Source of the DNA: Rotaria sordida
Lineage: Eukaryota > Rotifera > Eurotatoria > Philodinida > Philodinidae
Length of the DNA: 64,000 bases
Direction: 5' to 3'
NCBI GenBank assembly: GCA_905250125.1
Contig: CAJNOL010000233.1
Span: 131,010 to 195,009, forward strand
Below the pieces are notes generated by a model. It was not told the DNA's origin and did no database searches. It saw only the letters and a program-made list of their open reading frames with translations. Positions 46,256-59,910 of the stretch are shown here, in pieces (positions within the stretch are counted from its first letter, which is position 1; each line of letters opens with the position of its first letter). The position numbers were made by a program, and so were the translations under genes.

Positions 46256-49200
46256 CTAAATCACTGTGTTACTTATTTGATCATCATCAAAACCTTCTAA
46301 TAAAACATATTCAACATCATCATGTTGATTTGTCGTTAATTTTGATTTAAAACAAAAGCAATTAAACTGTTGAATAATTATTATTATAAAACAAATACTT
46401 AAAAGTATTAGAATGAAAAATAATGAAAACATAATGATAGTTTGATGAAAACCATCTAATTGAGAAAATTTATCACGAATTTTATCTATTGGAGCTTTGT
46501 ACCACCAAGTTGAAAAAGTTGATGAAGTTACAAGTGGATGAAGACAAAAACCTTTTAAAAAAAAATTAAAAAAAAAAAAATAAAATATGAATAAAATGCT
46601 TTTTCTTACCATCCCATATTGATGGACATTGACAACAATCATCAGTAGTTATATTTGATGTACAACAAGATAAACATTGATGAGTAGAAACATTAAGTGA
46701 CATTGGATACGAACATTGACGACAATACGAACCAGGATATAAACATTCAAGACAATTGTCTGTACATAATTTGCATCCCTTTAATAAAAGAAAATCTTTT
46801 GTTTGTTTTGTAAATTATAAAAACTTGAACTTTATGACTTAAATCTTTTCATATATGATTAATTTTCTTATATTAAATATCAAATTATGCTTTGATAGTA
46901 GTCGTAAAACGTATATCTTACGAGGGAAGTCATCCAACTAATTAATCGCTTTAGAATCATGTAGGTCCTAATGAACTATGAATACCCGGAAAAGAGGTCG
47001 GGTCCTTAACTTATTGCTACCACGAGATCTTGCATTTTTATGTTATTTTTTAGCATAATGCTGTTGGTTTCTCAAGAATACCAGGAAAATTGAGTTTTGA
47101 ATTTCAACTTGAAACTTTGCATAGAGACACATCTTAACGAGAATAATTTATTGTGAAAGTTTCAGATCTTTTGATTGCTTCTATTCTGAAATAAGAATAT
47201 TGAATTCTGTCGAATGTTAAAAAAATGCTTTTAATAGCTGTATCTTAGAGTAGAAACAACGAAAAGATCTGCAACTTGCATAATAAACTATTCTTGTTAA
47301 GGTCTGTCTCTGTGCAAAGTTTCAAGTTGAAATTCCCAACTCAATGTACCTGGTGTTCTTGAAGGGACCACGGCATCGTGCTAAAAAGTACCATAAAAAT
47401 GCAGGATCTCGGTAGCAATAAGCTAAACGCTCAAACTCTTTTCATGGTATTCGTAGCTCATTAGGACTTACATGATGTGCATAGTTTTGACTGAGAAGCG
47501 ATTTGAAAGTTGAGGATCTTACCTCGTCAGCCATGATGGCTTAATAGAGGACAGAAGTACAGCAAGGAGCAGAGGAAAGCCAACTAACAGTCTCTTCAAT
47601 TATTGCTGTATAGTCTATGAATCTCTTGAAGATTTCCTATATATAATATAACACTATTGTTTCTTTGTTGATTTTATTTTTTGTTTTTTTTTATGAAGAT
47701 ATCAAAGAAAAAAACCTTAGACTTGATTTCGATATAAACTTTTACTTTGAAACCATTGTTTGATAAACATTAGAAAAAAAAATTAAAAATTGTTTCACTT
47801 TGTTAGTTACTTACATTATCATCTTTACTATAAAAATTTCCATTTGGACATAGACTCAAACATTGTTTTTGTTGTTCATCAAAAATAAAACCATCTGCAC
47901 ATGATTTACAATCATCTTCCGATAATCCTTCACACAAAACAAACACATATATTTTTTTTTCTTATAATAAAAGAATCTATTTATACCTCTACAAGTACGA
48001 CAAATTGGATGACATAGAAGACATTGTTTATTCTTTAAATAATAACCATCTGAACATTTTTCAACACATTGGTCATTTAATAAATTTAATTTATCATTGC
48101 ATGTTAAACAACTTGTAGAATTTGTACATGTCACACACGGATTTTGACATGGTTGACACTGACCATCCAATAGAAAAGTACTATAAAATAAATTAAAACA
48201 AAAAGTAAAGCTAATATGTTTTTAATCAACAATGTAAAAGTCTTTAACAAAATGTTAAACACTATTTCAGACTGATGAACACATATTCATGTTAAATGAT
48301 ATTGTTAAATCCTTGAACAATCGATGTGGTCTAAGTCAACGTAAAATACCATGAGGATTTCGGGTACATCAGTTAATAATTTCACGTAACCGTCGAAGAC
48401 GGACATCAGTTGTTATAAGAAAACGTCGAAAAATTCTCAAAATTAATAGTGAACAGTAACCAATTTGAGTATGAAAAAGAAATTGTAGCAAAATATGTCG
48501 AAAATTGTTAAATGGTTGTGATTGAATTATGTACGATGAAAAAATTCTTCAAATCACTATTTCTGCTCAATCGATCTAGTTACAACTCCTACAAACATTA
48601 AGTTTCAAACGAAAGCAACATTTGAACTAAAAGTAATGATTTGAATGTTACGATGAAATACGACACATTAACCCAGCCGTATTGCTCCGTAAATACCGGG
48701 ACATTAAACGAGCTCCCTCTCAAAAATCTAACTTTGATAGGGTACATGAGATATTCATGAACCTTTGCATAAATGTTAGCCTCATGGGAGTATATTAGTA
48801 AAAAAAATTTCACACTTCTATATCTTACCATTCACAAGATTTTCAGGGATCAAGCTGTAAAACATGGTTTCTATGCGGACAAATTTTTTCCTAATGTACT
48901 TCGAGTTGCTTTTAATTTGAAAGAGAACTCATTGCTGCTTCAAATGAGGGAAAGGCTTTTTTTTAAAATTTTTACTTTGTTGCATTTTTCTGAAAACCTC
49001 AGGGTTTCTCTAGCATTGATGACCAATTAGAAAATTCCTTTCCTCTCATCTGAAAGACTATGCATGTATCTATCGATGAACAAAACAAAATACAGCTCTC
49101 TAGAATTGTCTCGATATTCGTTATACCGTCGAATGATGTGATAAAGATAGAGTATGGGTCAAAATTTAGATTTCCGTGCGTTCCAAATTTCTCCGCCATT

Positions 49201-52200
49201 TCAAATGCTAAAAAGTTCGGATTGGTTTTAAAACGTAGCCAAGATGTGGCGCTACAACTTAGCAGGACCCGATTTTTCTATTTTCTCCTAGCCTGTGTTC
49301 CTAGAACACTCCTCAGATAGAATACGGAAAACCTAAAGGGATCGGGATAGGTTCAGAATGGTTAGTTTTTTATAAACATTAATGAAGAAATCACAAAATC
49401 TGGCTCTGTTAAGTAGTAGAGCTAATTTTTGCTTTCATTTTAAGATCAAGTCCAGCTGTCTAACGTTTAAAATGATGGAGAAATTTGGAATACACGGAAA
49501 CATAAAAATCAAAATTTTTTAGAAAAAAAAAGTTATTATCTTTTGTATGAGGTTCAAACAAACCTATATAATATCCTTAAATCTCATCATAAAATCAATA
49601 AACTATAGTGCATTCGAGAGAAGACACTTTACTCTATCTAACAAGCTACAAATCACAAAATCGACAAATTCGACTTTTTCTGGGATCCCCTTAATGCAGT
49701 CGTATGTATGATAGAATACCGCAAAATTACGGTATCGTATACGGCCAGTAGTACTGAGCGTGTTATAACGACTCACTACGATAATTGATCCGACTTGAAA
49801 ATCAAAAAATGTTGATCAGTTAGTTTGAAGAATCAAACAAAAGGCAAAAGAATTTGATTAAGAAACGTTGTAAGTCATGATAGAGGATGTTCGGAAGAAG
49901 CTTCAAGCTATGTGATGAGACGGACTGTATTCAATTTTCTAAATACAATTTTTTTTGTAGTATTTTTCATGCTCTTTCTAATAAAAAAAGAATTAGTTTT
50001 TCATCTGCTAAAATGTCTGAGTTGTGCAGTTCAACATTTTTTTCTTAAGACTTTTGCATCACTCATTATTATTATTATTATTGTTATTTCATTTTACCCT
50101 GAATCACATGTTGGAAAACATTGTCGACCAACTTTATAATATCCTTTAAATGTATCACATTCACTGCAATCATGTAAATCAGTACATCGTTTACATCCAA
50201 TTGGACATGGTACACATATATTTGTTTGAATTTCATTTGTTTTTTTTTCCATTTCATATGAACCTGCTGGACATTCATTAACACAATGTCCATCAGTAAG
50301 AAGTACTTCTGTTATTGGATTACAAGCAATACAATCATTTGGTTTTGGTCCTTTACATTGTGTACATGATGAATGACATGNNNNNNNNNNATAAAATCCT
50401 GGTGAACATGATGAAACACATGTATGATATTGAAGATTAGGAAATTTGCTTGTTTTATCACATGAATTACATTGATAAGATTCATGTCCACTACAAGTTA
50501 AACATCGAGAATCACACCATCGACAACTACAAAAAACAAAACAAAAGTAAATTATTATTCTATATGAAAATTTTATAATATAAATATAAATTTACGTATT
50601 TGTTGTAAAATCAAAATATTCACTAGATTCACATTCCTGTGCTGCTTTTACACAATCTGTATCTTTAAGTGCATAACCAACTGGACATGTTGTACATATA
50701 TAAGAATTTGTATCACATGATGCACAATCAGATTTACAACGAACACATTTTCGAAGTTTGTGATCTTATTAATGAGAAGAAAAAAATATATATATTTTTG
50801 TTTTTGAAATTTTTATTCAATTCGTTTATTTACCAGTATAATAATTAGTAGGACACGATTCAGCACAAATCATTGTATCATGTATAAGAAAGAAACCAAT
50901 TTTACAACTTATACAACTATTTTCACTAGCATCACGACATGAACCACATTTTGTATGACAAGGTAAACATGTTTTATCTGTTTCAAATGGATAAGTACCT
51001 TCAGGACATATACCTACACAACGACTAAATAGAAAAAACAAAATTAATCATTAAAACAAAAAGATATAATTAGAGATAGAATAAATTTCTTTATATATTC
51101 ACTTACAATTTTCCATCTGTTAATGGTTGTTTATAATGTCGACATACTGTACAACTTGTATCAGTATTACCACATGGTTCATTAGGATTACATTCGATAT
51201 AACACTAAAATATATATATATATAATAGAAATAAAATTTTGTAATTAAAATTTTTCAAGCAACTAATACAATAAATTTTAAAGAGTACAATATATAAAAA
51301 TAGCTAGGCAATTTTCAAATAATTGAAAGAGCAAAATAGAAGATTAGCACTAATCTAATTATATAACTTTACTTAACACTTATGATATTATTCACATCAT
51401 TTTATGATGTATAAAAATTCTATATAACAATTCAATAAATACATGATATGATGGCAGCTGACTAATGGTTCTCTTAACATTAAGTTTTTTTTACCTGATA
51501 TCGTTTTCTCAATAATAATTAAAAATATTTCTGTGTTAGTTTTTTTTTTAGCTTTGAGCTAAAACACAAGTGACTATTCACTTTATTTAAAGTAGAAAAA
51601 ATAGTAACGATAGAAAAAAAAATCTATAGAAGAGAAAGATCATGTATACTGACAAGTCATAGAAGATAGTTTTTGTTCAACATTGAAATGCATAGTAAAA
51701 TAAAAGCACGAAAGAAATTTTCTATTACAAAGCAGTACAGGAATAATGATATTGTGTCATAACTAATGAACAAAATGCAAATGATTATTATGCATATATA
51801 TATATATAACCAAATAGATCTGTAAAAAATAAATTACTATTACATTATTTAAAACAAAATTTAACTAGTAACAATTAAAAATTAATAAAACAAATATCAA
51901 AATATAACAATATGAGAACGTAGAGGATGTAGAAGAAAATAAAGACAACCATGAATGATTACTTACTTTAGATTGATTAGTTTCAGGTGATGAACGAGGT
52001 GATATGGGATAATCACTTGTACCATGAACGACAAGTCGCCAAGATAATAACTCAGCTAGAAAGACAAAGAAAATTCTTAATTTCAAACAAACCATAAAGT
52101 CAATGCATGTAGAGTGAATCTTAATAAAATATCTGTCAGTCTGTTGTGAAGATCTAAGGATTCTTATCATTTTGAGGTTTTTAATACCTCACTGAAGTCT

Positions 52201-55200
52201 ATCTTATGCACGGTTTTCATGTTGGAAATGTTCCCTCGTCAGATATAGCTTTTTTCATTTCTGGTTCAATTACAATGATTACAAGAAGTAGGTACACATA
52301 ATTCTCTGTTTTGTTTTTAGTTCTATTTAATACTATTAAGAACGATCAAAAATAACATCTTAAATAACTGCTACTACAAGCAGAGATGGAACCGACCGGT
52401 CTACTGGCACCGAATGATATATCAATAACTCATAAGTACTAGAGAAAGTGTAGTTTAGATATGGAAAATTCGGTTTATCGTGTGACAAACTTGATGGTCA
52501 AGTTGTATCACATAATTGCTATAGAGATTGAACTAGTCTGAAGTTTTGATGCCTGGTACTAGTACTAGTCCGGAAAAGTCAGACAGGTCGGTCTACCGGA
52601 TACTAGCAGGTAACCAATATCGGGTTCCATTTCTAACTGTAAGATTCTCCTTTTCACATAGTTTAATGTTCTAATAATTGACATAGAAAAATTTTTCTTT
52701 TCTCCGTTCAACTTGATAATATTCATCCATTCTTTACCTGATCCTCCACCTGTATTAGATATTTGCAGTTTCCATTGTCCATGTGGGCTTTCAAGCCATA
52801 GTTGCACTGTTAAAAAAGCCCAATTGCTAAAACCACTATCACTATGATCGTTAGCTCGTTTCTAAATTAAATATATTTTAATAACAATTTAAAGAATAAT
52901 TAATTCTTACTGGTAAAATTTGTGTTTTTGTATTTGATGGTGAATAAAGATAGATTTCTATTTCTCCTCGTTTAGTTGCCGATAGATTTACGTATACTTG
53001 TACTTGTTCAATATAATTTACTTGATTTTTGATATCACCACTATTTTTACATTCTGTTAAATCACTAGAAAATGTTTCATTCGATTCAGATTTTATAGTC
53101 TTTTTCGGATTATAAGTCATCGATTCACATGTTGACATAGCTGGAACATTTTTCCAACCACTTGCATACCATGTCATTAAACCAGCATCCATAAGACCAA
53201 AACCATATTTATTACTTACTAGAAACCAAAAAAAAAATAAATCAAGAAAAAACAAAAATAATTTTACCATTAAATCCAGCTGCATTTCGAATAATTTCTG
53301 TATTCGATGGAATAGCATGTGGACGAGAACCAAGAACTGTTATATACATAATATCACGCCATGTTAAATTAGGACTAAATAAAAAAAACAAAGTTCATGT
53401 AAAATAAACAATAGAAAAAAAAGGAAAATAAATACTTGGCTTCGAGAACAAGAGCATAAACAGCTGCAGCTAATGGTGCTGCTGCTGATGTTCCCGTATG
53501 ATGATGTGTACAAGAATGATGTAAATCCGTAGTAATCTTTTCAAATAAAACAGAAATAATAACAAAAAAAAAACAATAGTAAAGACTTATAACATACTAT
53601 ATCATGATCAACCTGTCCTTGTCCACTACTATATGCTGTAGTTAAAGTCGCTGAACATTCTTCAAGATACCAAGGTGGAGTTCCCCCTTCTGCTACAGCA
53701 CTAACAGCAATCTAAACAAAAAAGTTGCTTTTTTTAGCTTTCGACAAGGTACCTTAATTTTCATTTTTTTGAAAAACTGGTAACCGTTTTATGTTGAAAA
53801 GAGTTCTTGAAAGAATGCTTGAGTGAAACGTACAGCTTAGTTCAATATTACATTTTGTAGAGAATTGTTCGTTCTACAAAATGATCGACTCTGATAACTT
53901 TTTAGCATATTCAAAAAAGGACTTATAGAATACACAAAAACCTAGTGGCTCAGCATTAAAAAAGTTTTTCAAAGAGTCTCTCACTATTTTTCAACAAAAA
54001 TAGACACAACATTTCCAAGAACATATTCAATTTTTGTTCGCACAAAATTTCTAAGCCCATATTCAAAAAGAACATCCTAAATCATAGCTTTTGACTTGTC
54101 GGAAATATTTTCTAGTTGGTCAAAAGTGCACAAATATCTTTCGATCATCTTTTATTCAAAATAAGTAATCATACTGTATAAATAGAAGTTATATAACCAT
54201 CACAAGCACATGAATCTGATGCACGACCACCATTACCACTTGCCCAAACAAATATTGATCCTTTTCCACCTCGACCCTATAAATTCATTAAAAGAATAAA
54301 GATACAAAGTGTTCTAAAAATCTAAACGAAATAGAAACACGAATATCTCGTTAACAGTTCAAGTAATTGATATAAGACATTTTGTGACTTTATTAGACGC
54401 TTCTTAAATTTTTATTTGAGTATGCTGTTCAAAGTGATCTTACCCAATTGAAACACATAAGTCTATTGATGTCAAACAATTGAAAAAAAAGACATTATAT
54501 AGTTTCTTTTGAAGTCATTTTCTCTACTCTAACTGCTAGTAGACATCTCGCAAATACTATGTTTCATAGAAAAAGATCTGAGTCACGTTAAGTGCGACAA
54601 ATGTAGAATTTATTGAATTTGACAATCTGTTGAATTTTGCCTGTTAGAAAAACTGTTTTCTAGAAACTAGAACTTTTTACCATCAATATACGAAAAAATC
54701 ATATTTTGTAATGTTATTTTCCGAGTTCTGTCATATTTTCGAGCAGCAATATCTCAAACGCATGATATCAGTTTACTTTCATAAACTTTCATCTGTCATT
54801 ACTTTACAGCTTTCACAATGTGATCAATGTGCTAGAATGTCAGTTTTACAGAAATATTGAGAGATAACTTTAATAAATTCTTTATGTAATATTTCCTTGT
54901 AAAATTCGATTGACAGTTTCCGTTTTAAGATATCTGCAACATCAAAACCCAAATAAAGCTTTTTTTATGCATGGTTCAATGGACCTTGATCTGCTGATCA
55001 AGGAAAAGTGGTTTTTTTGTTGAACTTCTGCAACTTATATTTTCAAGTTCAGCGTCAAAAACTGAATACAAAATCGCCATTAAATCGAATCAAATGGTAA
55101 AACTCTCTTCATGGTGCCGATCCAAATTGATTCTATTGACATGTTTATTGGATGTTTTAAAAAACCTATCTAGGTTTTTTTTGTACAAGTAATAAAACCA

Positions 55201-57022
55201 AATACTTTATCGTATTTGATTCCATGTATCAGCAGTTATAGAATCATGCATCGCAATTTTTTCTTTATCGAGATAAATCGTTTTTGTTAAATAGCTAGAA
55301 TTCTACTCATATTTCTTCATCAAAATTAAACTTTTACGTAATAAGAGATTATCATATTCGAAATCAGTATACAAAACTGGATCGATTAATGTATGTTCCC
55401 TAAAATTTTATTATCCTTCATTTTTTTTTGTGGTGAAAACCGATGCCGACAAAAATGATAAAAGTACACATCAGTCGATCTGGGTTTTTTTACGCTGATT
55501 CTGAATACGATATTCCTATTGTATGAATGCTTAATTTTGATGAAGAACTACGGACAGAATTCCATTACTATGTCATTCTACTCAGAGCTATGATATTTAG
55601 CAACTAATTAAAGAAGGACATTTTTTCAGGGACCAATGAAGTCAGTGTAAGAAGGAACCAAAATTTCTGCAACTTAAACTTAAAAGTCCCTAAAAATTTT
55701 AAGTCAATCCTTTGAACTGTTAAAGAGATATTTGCATTCCTTTTTTTTTTTGTTCGAACTTTTGCAATAGCCGGTATAATACTTGAATTTACTTACATGT
55801 AAAACACCATTTTCAAATGCTTTTTTAGCTAATAAACCAGGCCCATCAACAACAAGACCATTATCATCCGGTCCCCTAAATTCATACAATTATTACTTTT
55901 AAATACAAAAGAATTCAACAAAAAAAAAAGAAAAAGAAAAGATTTCATTTACCAACTAGCAGAATAAATTTCAACATGATCAGGTCGATGACTAATTGAT
56001 CGTGCTTCAACACTATCTGTAACATCACCATCTAACATTCGAATACCTCCAACTCTAGCATGATAAGCAATTCCAACACCACATACTTGATTATTTGCTT
56101 TTGCTGATACTTCACCAGCACATCGAGTTCCATGTCTAAAGAACAAAACAAAATAGTTTTCTCTAGAAATTCATTTGAAAATTATCTTCATACTTATTTT
56201 CATCAGTAGGTTCATAACGTGGTGTTGGATCATCATCATTACCATTAATATCTGTACTAGCGTCTTTATCCTATTGAAAAGAAAAAACAAAATATTAATT
56301 AAATTTAAAGATAAACGAACATAATTTTCTTGTAAATCTGGATGATCAAATTCTAAACCATCATCAAGAAAAGTTACAACTCGTCCTCGTCCTGTATAAC
56401 CCATTTTCCAAGCACCAGTTACATTTAAATCAGGTAAATTTGGTGTAACTAAATGTCGTTTCTAGAAAAAAAAAGATCTCAGACAAGAGAAGTAATCATT
56501 TCATAAAATAAAATCTAGCCTCTTACCAAATACCACATATCATTCCAATCAGGATCATTAAAAACAAATTCACGTTTTTGTCGTATTTTCGGTTTTTGAC
56601 TTTCAGCCCATTCAACCTAAAATTAGAATATTAAAAATTATTAAAATAAATATTTTAGTTTATTATATACATGTTCATGTTCAAGAAGAATTTTAGCTGG
56701 ATCAATATCATTTTCAATAGCTCGTCGATGTCGTATATGATTTTCAGACAATGGATCTTCTTCTAATTCACAAAAACAATCAAAAATCTAAACGAATATA
56801 ATTTATTATGTTTGTTTGGTTTTTTTTGTTAAATTGAATGATAAAAGAAAAAACCTGTCGAACATAACGATATCCATGTTCTTGAGCAATTTTATCACCA
56901 AGATTTTTGCAATCACCTTTAATTTGAATAACAATCGTTTTCGGAGAATTGGAAGTTGATTTCGTTGTTTCAATTAATAATAAGAATAACGAAATGAGGA
57001 AAACAAATTCTAATGGGTACAT
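46256..57022 (-). CDS. PCSK5: Furin-family proprotein convertase (PCSK5/6 type), 22 exons, 1152 aa
   Basis: A subtilisin-like endoprotease of the secretory pathway that cleaves proproteins after basic sites. Exons: 56855-57022, 56671-56787, 56527-56616, 56321-56461, 56194-56270, 55953-56135, 55797-55875, 54175-54276, 53598-53711, 53436-53536, 53268-53374, 52911-53218, 52738-52861, 51967-52055, 51107-51204, 50834-51024, 50596-50764, 50098-50526, 47987-48180, 47815-47927, 46610-46778, 46256-46551. A signal peptide ([16 protein letters not shown]) and an inhibitory propeptide end at RQKR 107-110. The catalytic residues are Asp158 (FLDDG), His199 (HGTRCAGE), Asn300 (ASGNGG) and Ser374 (GTSAAAP), spaced as in furin. 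The P domain is about 427-590 and furin-type Cys-rich repeats span about 601-1050. The segment [15 protein letters not shown] resembles the end of the membrane form of PCSK5. The transmembrane helix is about 1092-1114. The short acidic tail carries YVLL and DDD. The symbol is by architecture; PCSK6 or insect Fur2 orthology is equally possible. Confidence 0.93.
46920..47527. mobile_element. Foldback element, family A (copy 6, most complete)
   Basis: A 608-bp palindrome in the convertase intron at 46779-47814. The left end ACGAGGGAAGTCATCCAACT and the complement of the right end ACGAGGTAAGATCCTCAACT define the terminus. The arms stay complementary for about 300 bp (GTCCTAATGAnCTA(T/C)GAATAC, GCATTTTTATG, TTTCAACTTGAAACTTTGCA). 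No obvious target duplication and no coding capacity. It is the best reference copy for this family in the window. Confidence 0.8.
48181..50097. other. Long convertase intron without recognised content
   Basis: A 1.9-kb intron that splits the Cys-rich repeat coding region between exons 50098-50526 and 47987-48180. Around 48720-49330 it is less AT-rich than usual and has open frames of 60-90 codons on both strands. None has a recognisable domain or splice context. It may be a decayed transposon. Confidence 0.5.
50381..50390. other. Assembly gap (10 N)
   Basis: Ten Ns lie inside the convertase exon 50098-50526. The flanking frames are compatible with exactly ten missing bases. However, the Cys-rich unit here (GFY ... 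CHSSC) would then be about six residues shorter than normal and lack one Cys, so the true gap is probably nearer 28 bases. Confidence 0.95.
53851..53883. repeat. Perfect 11-bp hairpin in convertase intron
   Basis: CATTTTGTAGA and its exact complement TCTACAAAATG flank an 11-nt loop (53862-53872), within the intron at 53712-54174. The arm sequence resembles the ATTTTATAGAGAATTATCTG part of the MARK-intron foldback near 6280. Confidence 0.6.
54342..55732. mobile_element. TIR-bounded insertion filling a convertase intron
   Basis: The intron 54277-55796 is almost wholly occupied by this 1391-bp segment. AATATCTCGTTAACAGTTC at the left and the complement of the right end, AATATCTCTTTAACAGTTC, match at 18 of 19. 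Weaker similarity extends to about 50 bp. An inner inverted repeat pairs 55295-55335 with 55520-55562 (TTCTTCATCAAAATTAA shared). No transposase frame is visible, so it would be non-autonomous. Confidence 0.6.
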
Positions 57023-58169
57023 TATTGAGGAGAAAATTGAAGAATCTATGAGTAATTAAATTAATTACATCATTGTGATTAATAAAAGTTGGTCGGATCT
57101 AAAATAAAAATTTTTTTTTTATGTATGAAAATTTCCTTGATTAAATCTCAAACAAGAATGAGTAACAATATGTGATGTCTACTACGAAACAAATTACTTT
57201 ACGATTAAGAGTTATTTTATGTCATTCAATCAATTTATATGTGAATACTCATGGGTGTGATTAAACTAGCAATCCAATATTTCTCGATTTATTAAGAAAA
57301 AAAACGAATAAATATCGGAAGAACAAGAAAAAATTACATTGGTCAAAGTACAAACTCAATCAACCGAGTATTGTTTTAATTGTACGAACGAAAAGACACA
57401 CGTATACACTACATCTTATACTTCAACATGGATTAAAATTGAGCTTTTTCTCCTTTATTATTATGTAGGTTTTCTATTGAAAATGCACGAATTAAATAAA
57501 TAGAAGGATATTGATAGGCTTAAAGAATAAAGAATGATTCACTTAAATCAATATAATTTGCATGTATACCTATTATATTGTATTAATCAACCGTTCTGCT
57601 CCGTGAGTTCCGTTACTCACATTTCATTTTTTATTGTCAATGTACTTATATGCGATCTACCAATCCAAGCATCTGTCTATAAAGTTTACATTTATATTTT
57701 TCTTTATCATTGAAAAATTATCAGATATAATTTAGAGAAAAAACAAAATATTAAGAATTTAAAAAAGGGTTACGCCATCTACCATGTGAATTTTCAATTC
57801 AGATTCAATAAATGTGTTTAAATTTTTGAGTAACAAGAAGATTTCTATACTGAAGAAGAAAAAAAAAGTCGAATATAAATCGTTGCTATGTATCGATGTA
57901 TTATTGATTATTCTTAGAGGTCGCTTAATATCAATGAATGTTTGATTTTTCTTTTTTGTGTTACAAATTTTCAATTTCGCTCTCGTCTTTACTAAATACT
58001 GGTTACTTCCGAAATACATAGCTGAGGTAATGTTCATCTAAATTTCAGACTTATGTCTAGATGAACTGTCAGATGTCAAATACTTCAAGCATATACCAAA
58101 ATTAGTAACTGTTGCACTATAATACCTTATAGCAGACTCGAGGTAATTGCCTCTTATATATACTGATGG

Positions 58170-59910
58170 CTGGCATGTGAAACCTCCTCCTTTTCCTCCT
58201 ATTTCCCAAAACATGTCCTCCTTCTCCTTTTGGCATCGGAATCCTCTTTTTCCTCCTTTTTATTAATTAAGCTTGTGAATGAGTATTTTCAATATTTTAA
58301 ACAAAGCGTTTTTACGATGCTATGATTCAGACGATATTTGAAATGATTGATTATAGTACTACAACAAAAAATATACTTTAATTTTAACGAATATCAGTCT
58401 TTATTTCCAATTTTCGACAATATAAAGTGTCATCATCATGCAATAACTGGCAGAAACTTAAAAAGATTACGTATATTTACATATGTATGTATGTCTGGGT
58501 TGTGAATGCTCCTCCTTTTCCTCTTTTTTTTTTCAAAATGTCTCCTCCTTCTCCTTTTTATGATTATCTCCTACTTTTCCTTTTTTGCCACGAAATTTAG
58601 CAGCTAGAACGGTGGTTTTGGTACAATTTTGCGAATTGTCTGATACAACTGTCTGTCTCTACGGTTGCTACTCCAGGTAGAATACGGAATGTGCTTTGAG
58701 CAAGCAAAATAATTCACTAGAAAATGTTTTTTTTGAAAATCTCATTCTTGTCTTTGCATTACATAAGAATCTTGTGTATATTATGATGTTTCATATGATT
58801 GTACATTGCCTTACGCAAATATTTCTTTCAATAGATGAATGTGATACTATGGTATGCTTTGATATAGTTATTGACAAAGGAATATTTCGCGAAAGAGATT
58901 AGTAGAGAGAGAAGTGATGTTCCATCGATAGTAGCTGAAAATAACAGCATTTATTGTGAGGGACGAATAGTATCAAACATAAACATTTCTAATATACTTA
59001 TAGCAGTAATAATCGCGCTTACAAAAGTATACGCACATGTTTCTGAAATATTCCGTTCGATAACATGAAAAATGGCTTCTACAATTCAAACGTCATTTAA
59101 ATTCTCTAGTCTTTTTGTTAAATTTTCTTCGACATTTCATAAAATTCTGTGGCAAATGCCCTATTATATAATGTAACAGATTTCAACATTTTGTTGATAA
59201 AACGCATCAATTGGTTTTAATGAGATAGTACTATTTACACGAGGTAGTTGCGTCTTTTCATAAAACCATAGTTTAATTTTCTATTTTCTATTTGTTCCAA
59301 GTAACAATTGGAAAGAAGTTGTAGTTTAATTTTTTAACAAAGCATTACTAATTATTTAACGCCATCTCTTTCTGATTGAAAAGTTTGCATTGGATGTTAT
59401 GAAAAAAAGACTTTTTTTTTTTTACATGTATTCAAAATCTAAAGCAAACATTTATTTGGAAACCGCTAATTTAAATAGCTTTTAACATGGAGCTGGGCTA
59501 GATTTTTTGATGGATTAACTGTAAAAAAAATTCAAGGTCATTACATGAACTTGATTTTTATACTCGTATATCTATCGAATAAAAGGGTCGCAACAAGTGA
59601 ATATTATTCATTTCGAAAGTGAGTTTTGTCGTTATCAATGTGACTATATGATTAGGATGCGTGTGTCCTCAATGGGCAGAACTCTTTTGCATCGACTTCT
59701 GTTGAGAACTATCAGCCTTTGAAACTCTAGATGACGTTCTTGTTTCGTTCCATTCAAATCCCTCAATGCATTTGTAATACGAAAATATTGTTTCTACAGC
59801 AAAAGTAATATCCTCCTTTTTTTCTTCTTTTTAGAAAGCTATCCTCCAAAAAACTTTTCCGAAAATCCTCCTGAATTCTCCTTTTTCCCAAATGACTGTT
59901 CACATGCCAG
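58170..59910. mobile_element. Non-autonomous DNA transposon, 12-bp TIR, 8-bp TSD
   Basis: CTGGCATGTGAA (58170-58181) is exactly complementary to TTCACATGCCAG (59899-59910). The octamer ACTGATGG is repeated directly on both outer sides (58062+100, i.e. 58162-58169, and 59911-59918), a target site duplication. An 8-bp duplication is typical of hAT elements, and also occurs in P and Merlin groups; the terminal sequence does not decide. Pyrimidine-rich CTCCT/TTTCC clusters lie at 58182-58265, 58505-58590 and 59810-59890, all on the same strand. A second left-end-like segment (CTGGGTTGTGAATGCTCCTC) starts near 58496. Internal plus-strand frames of 60-70 codons (58696-59068) show no transposase motif. 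Confidence 0.8.

Noticed and set aside
48773-49320. Two plus-strand frames of 85-86 codons in a convertase intron
   Set aside because: Overlapping frames exist on both strands, with no motif and no splice structure. A decayed transposon fragment is possible but unproven.
52565-52807. 80-codon minus-strand frame at the end of the convertase P domain
   Set aside because: It is exon 52738-52861 read through its donor into the intron; the P domain continues in exon 51967-52055 ([16 protein letters not shown]).
58696-59068. Overlapping plus-strand frames inside the 8-bp-TSD element
   Set aside because: Neither shows a transposase catalytic motif, BED finger or dimerisation domain, and both are only 60-70 codons. 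They do not make the element autonomous.
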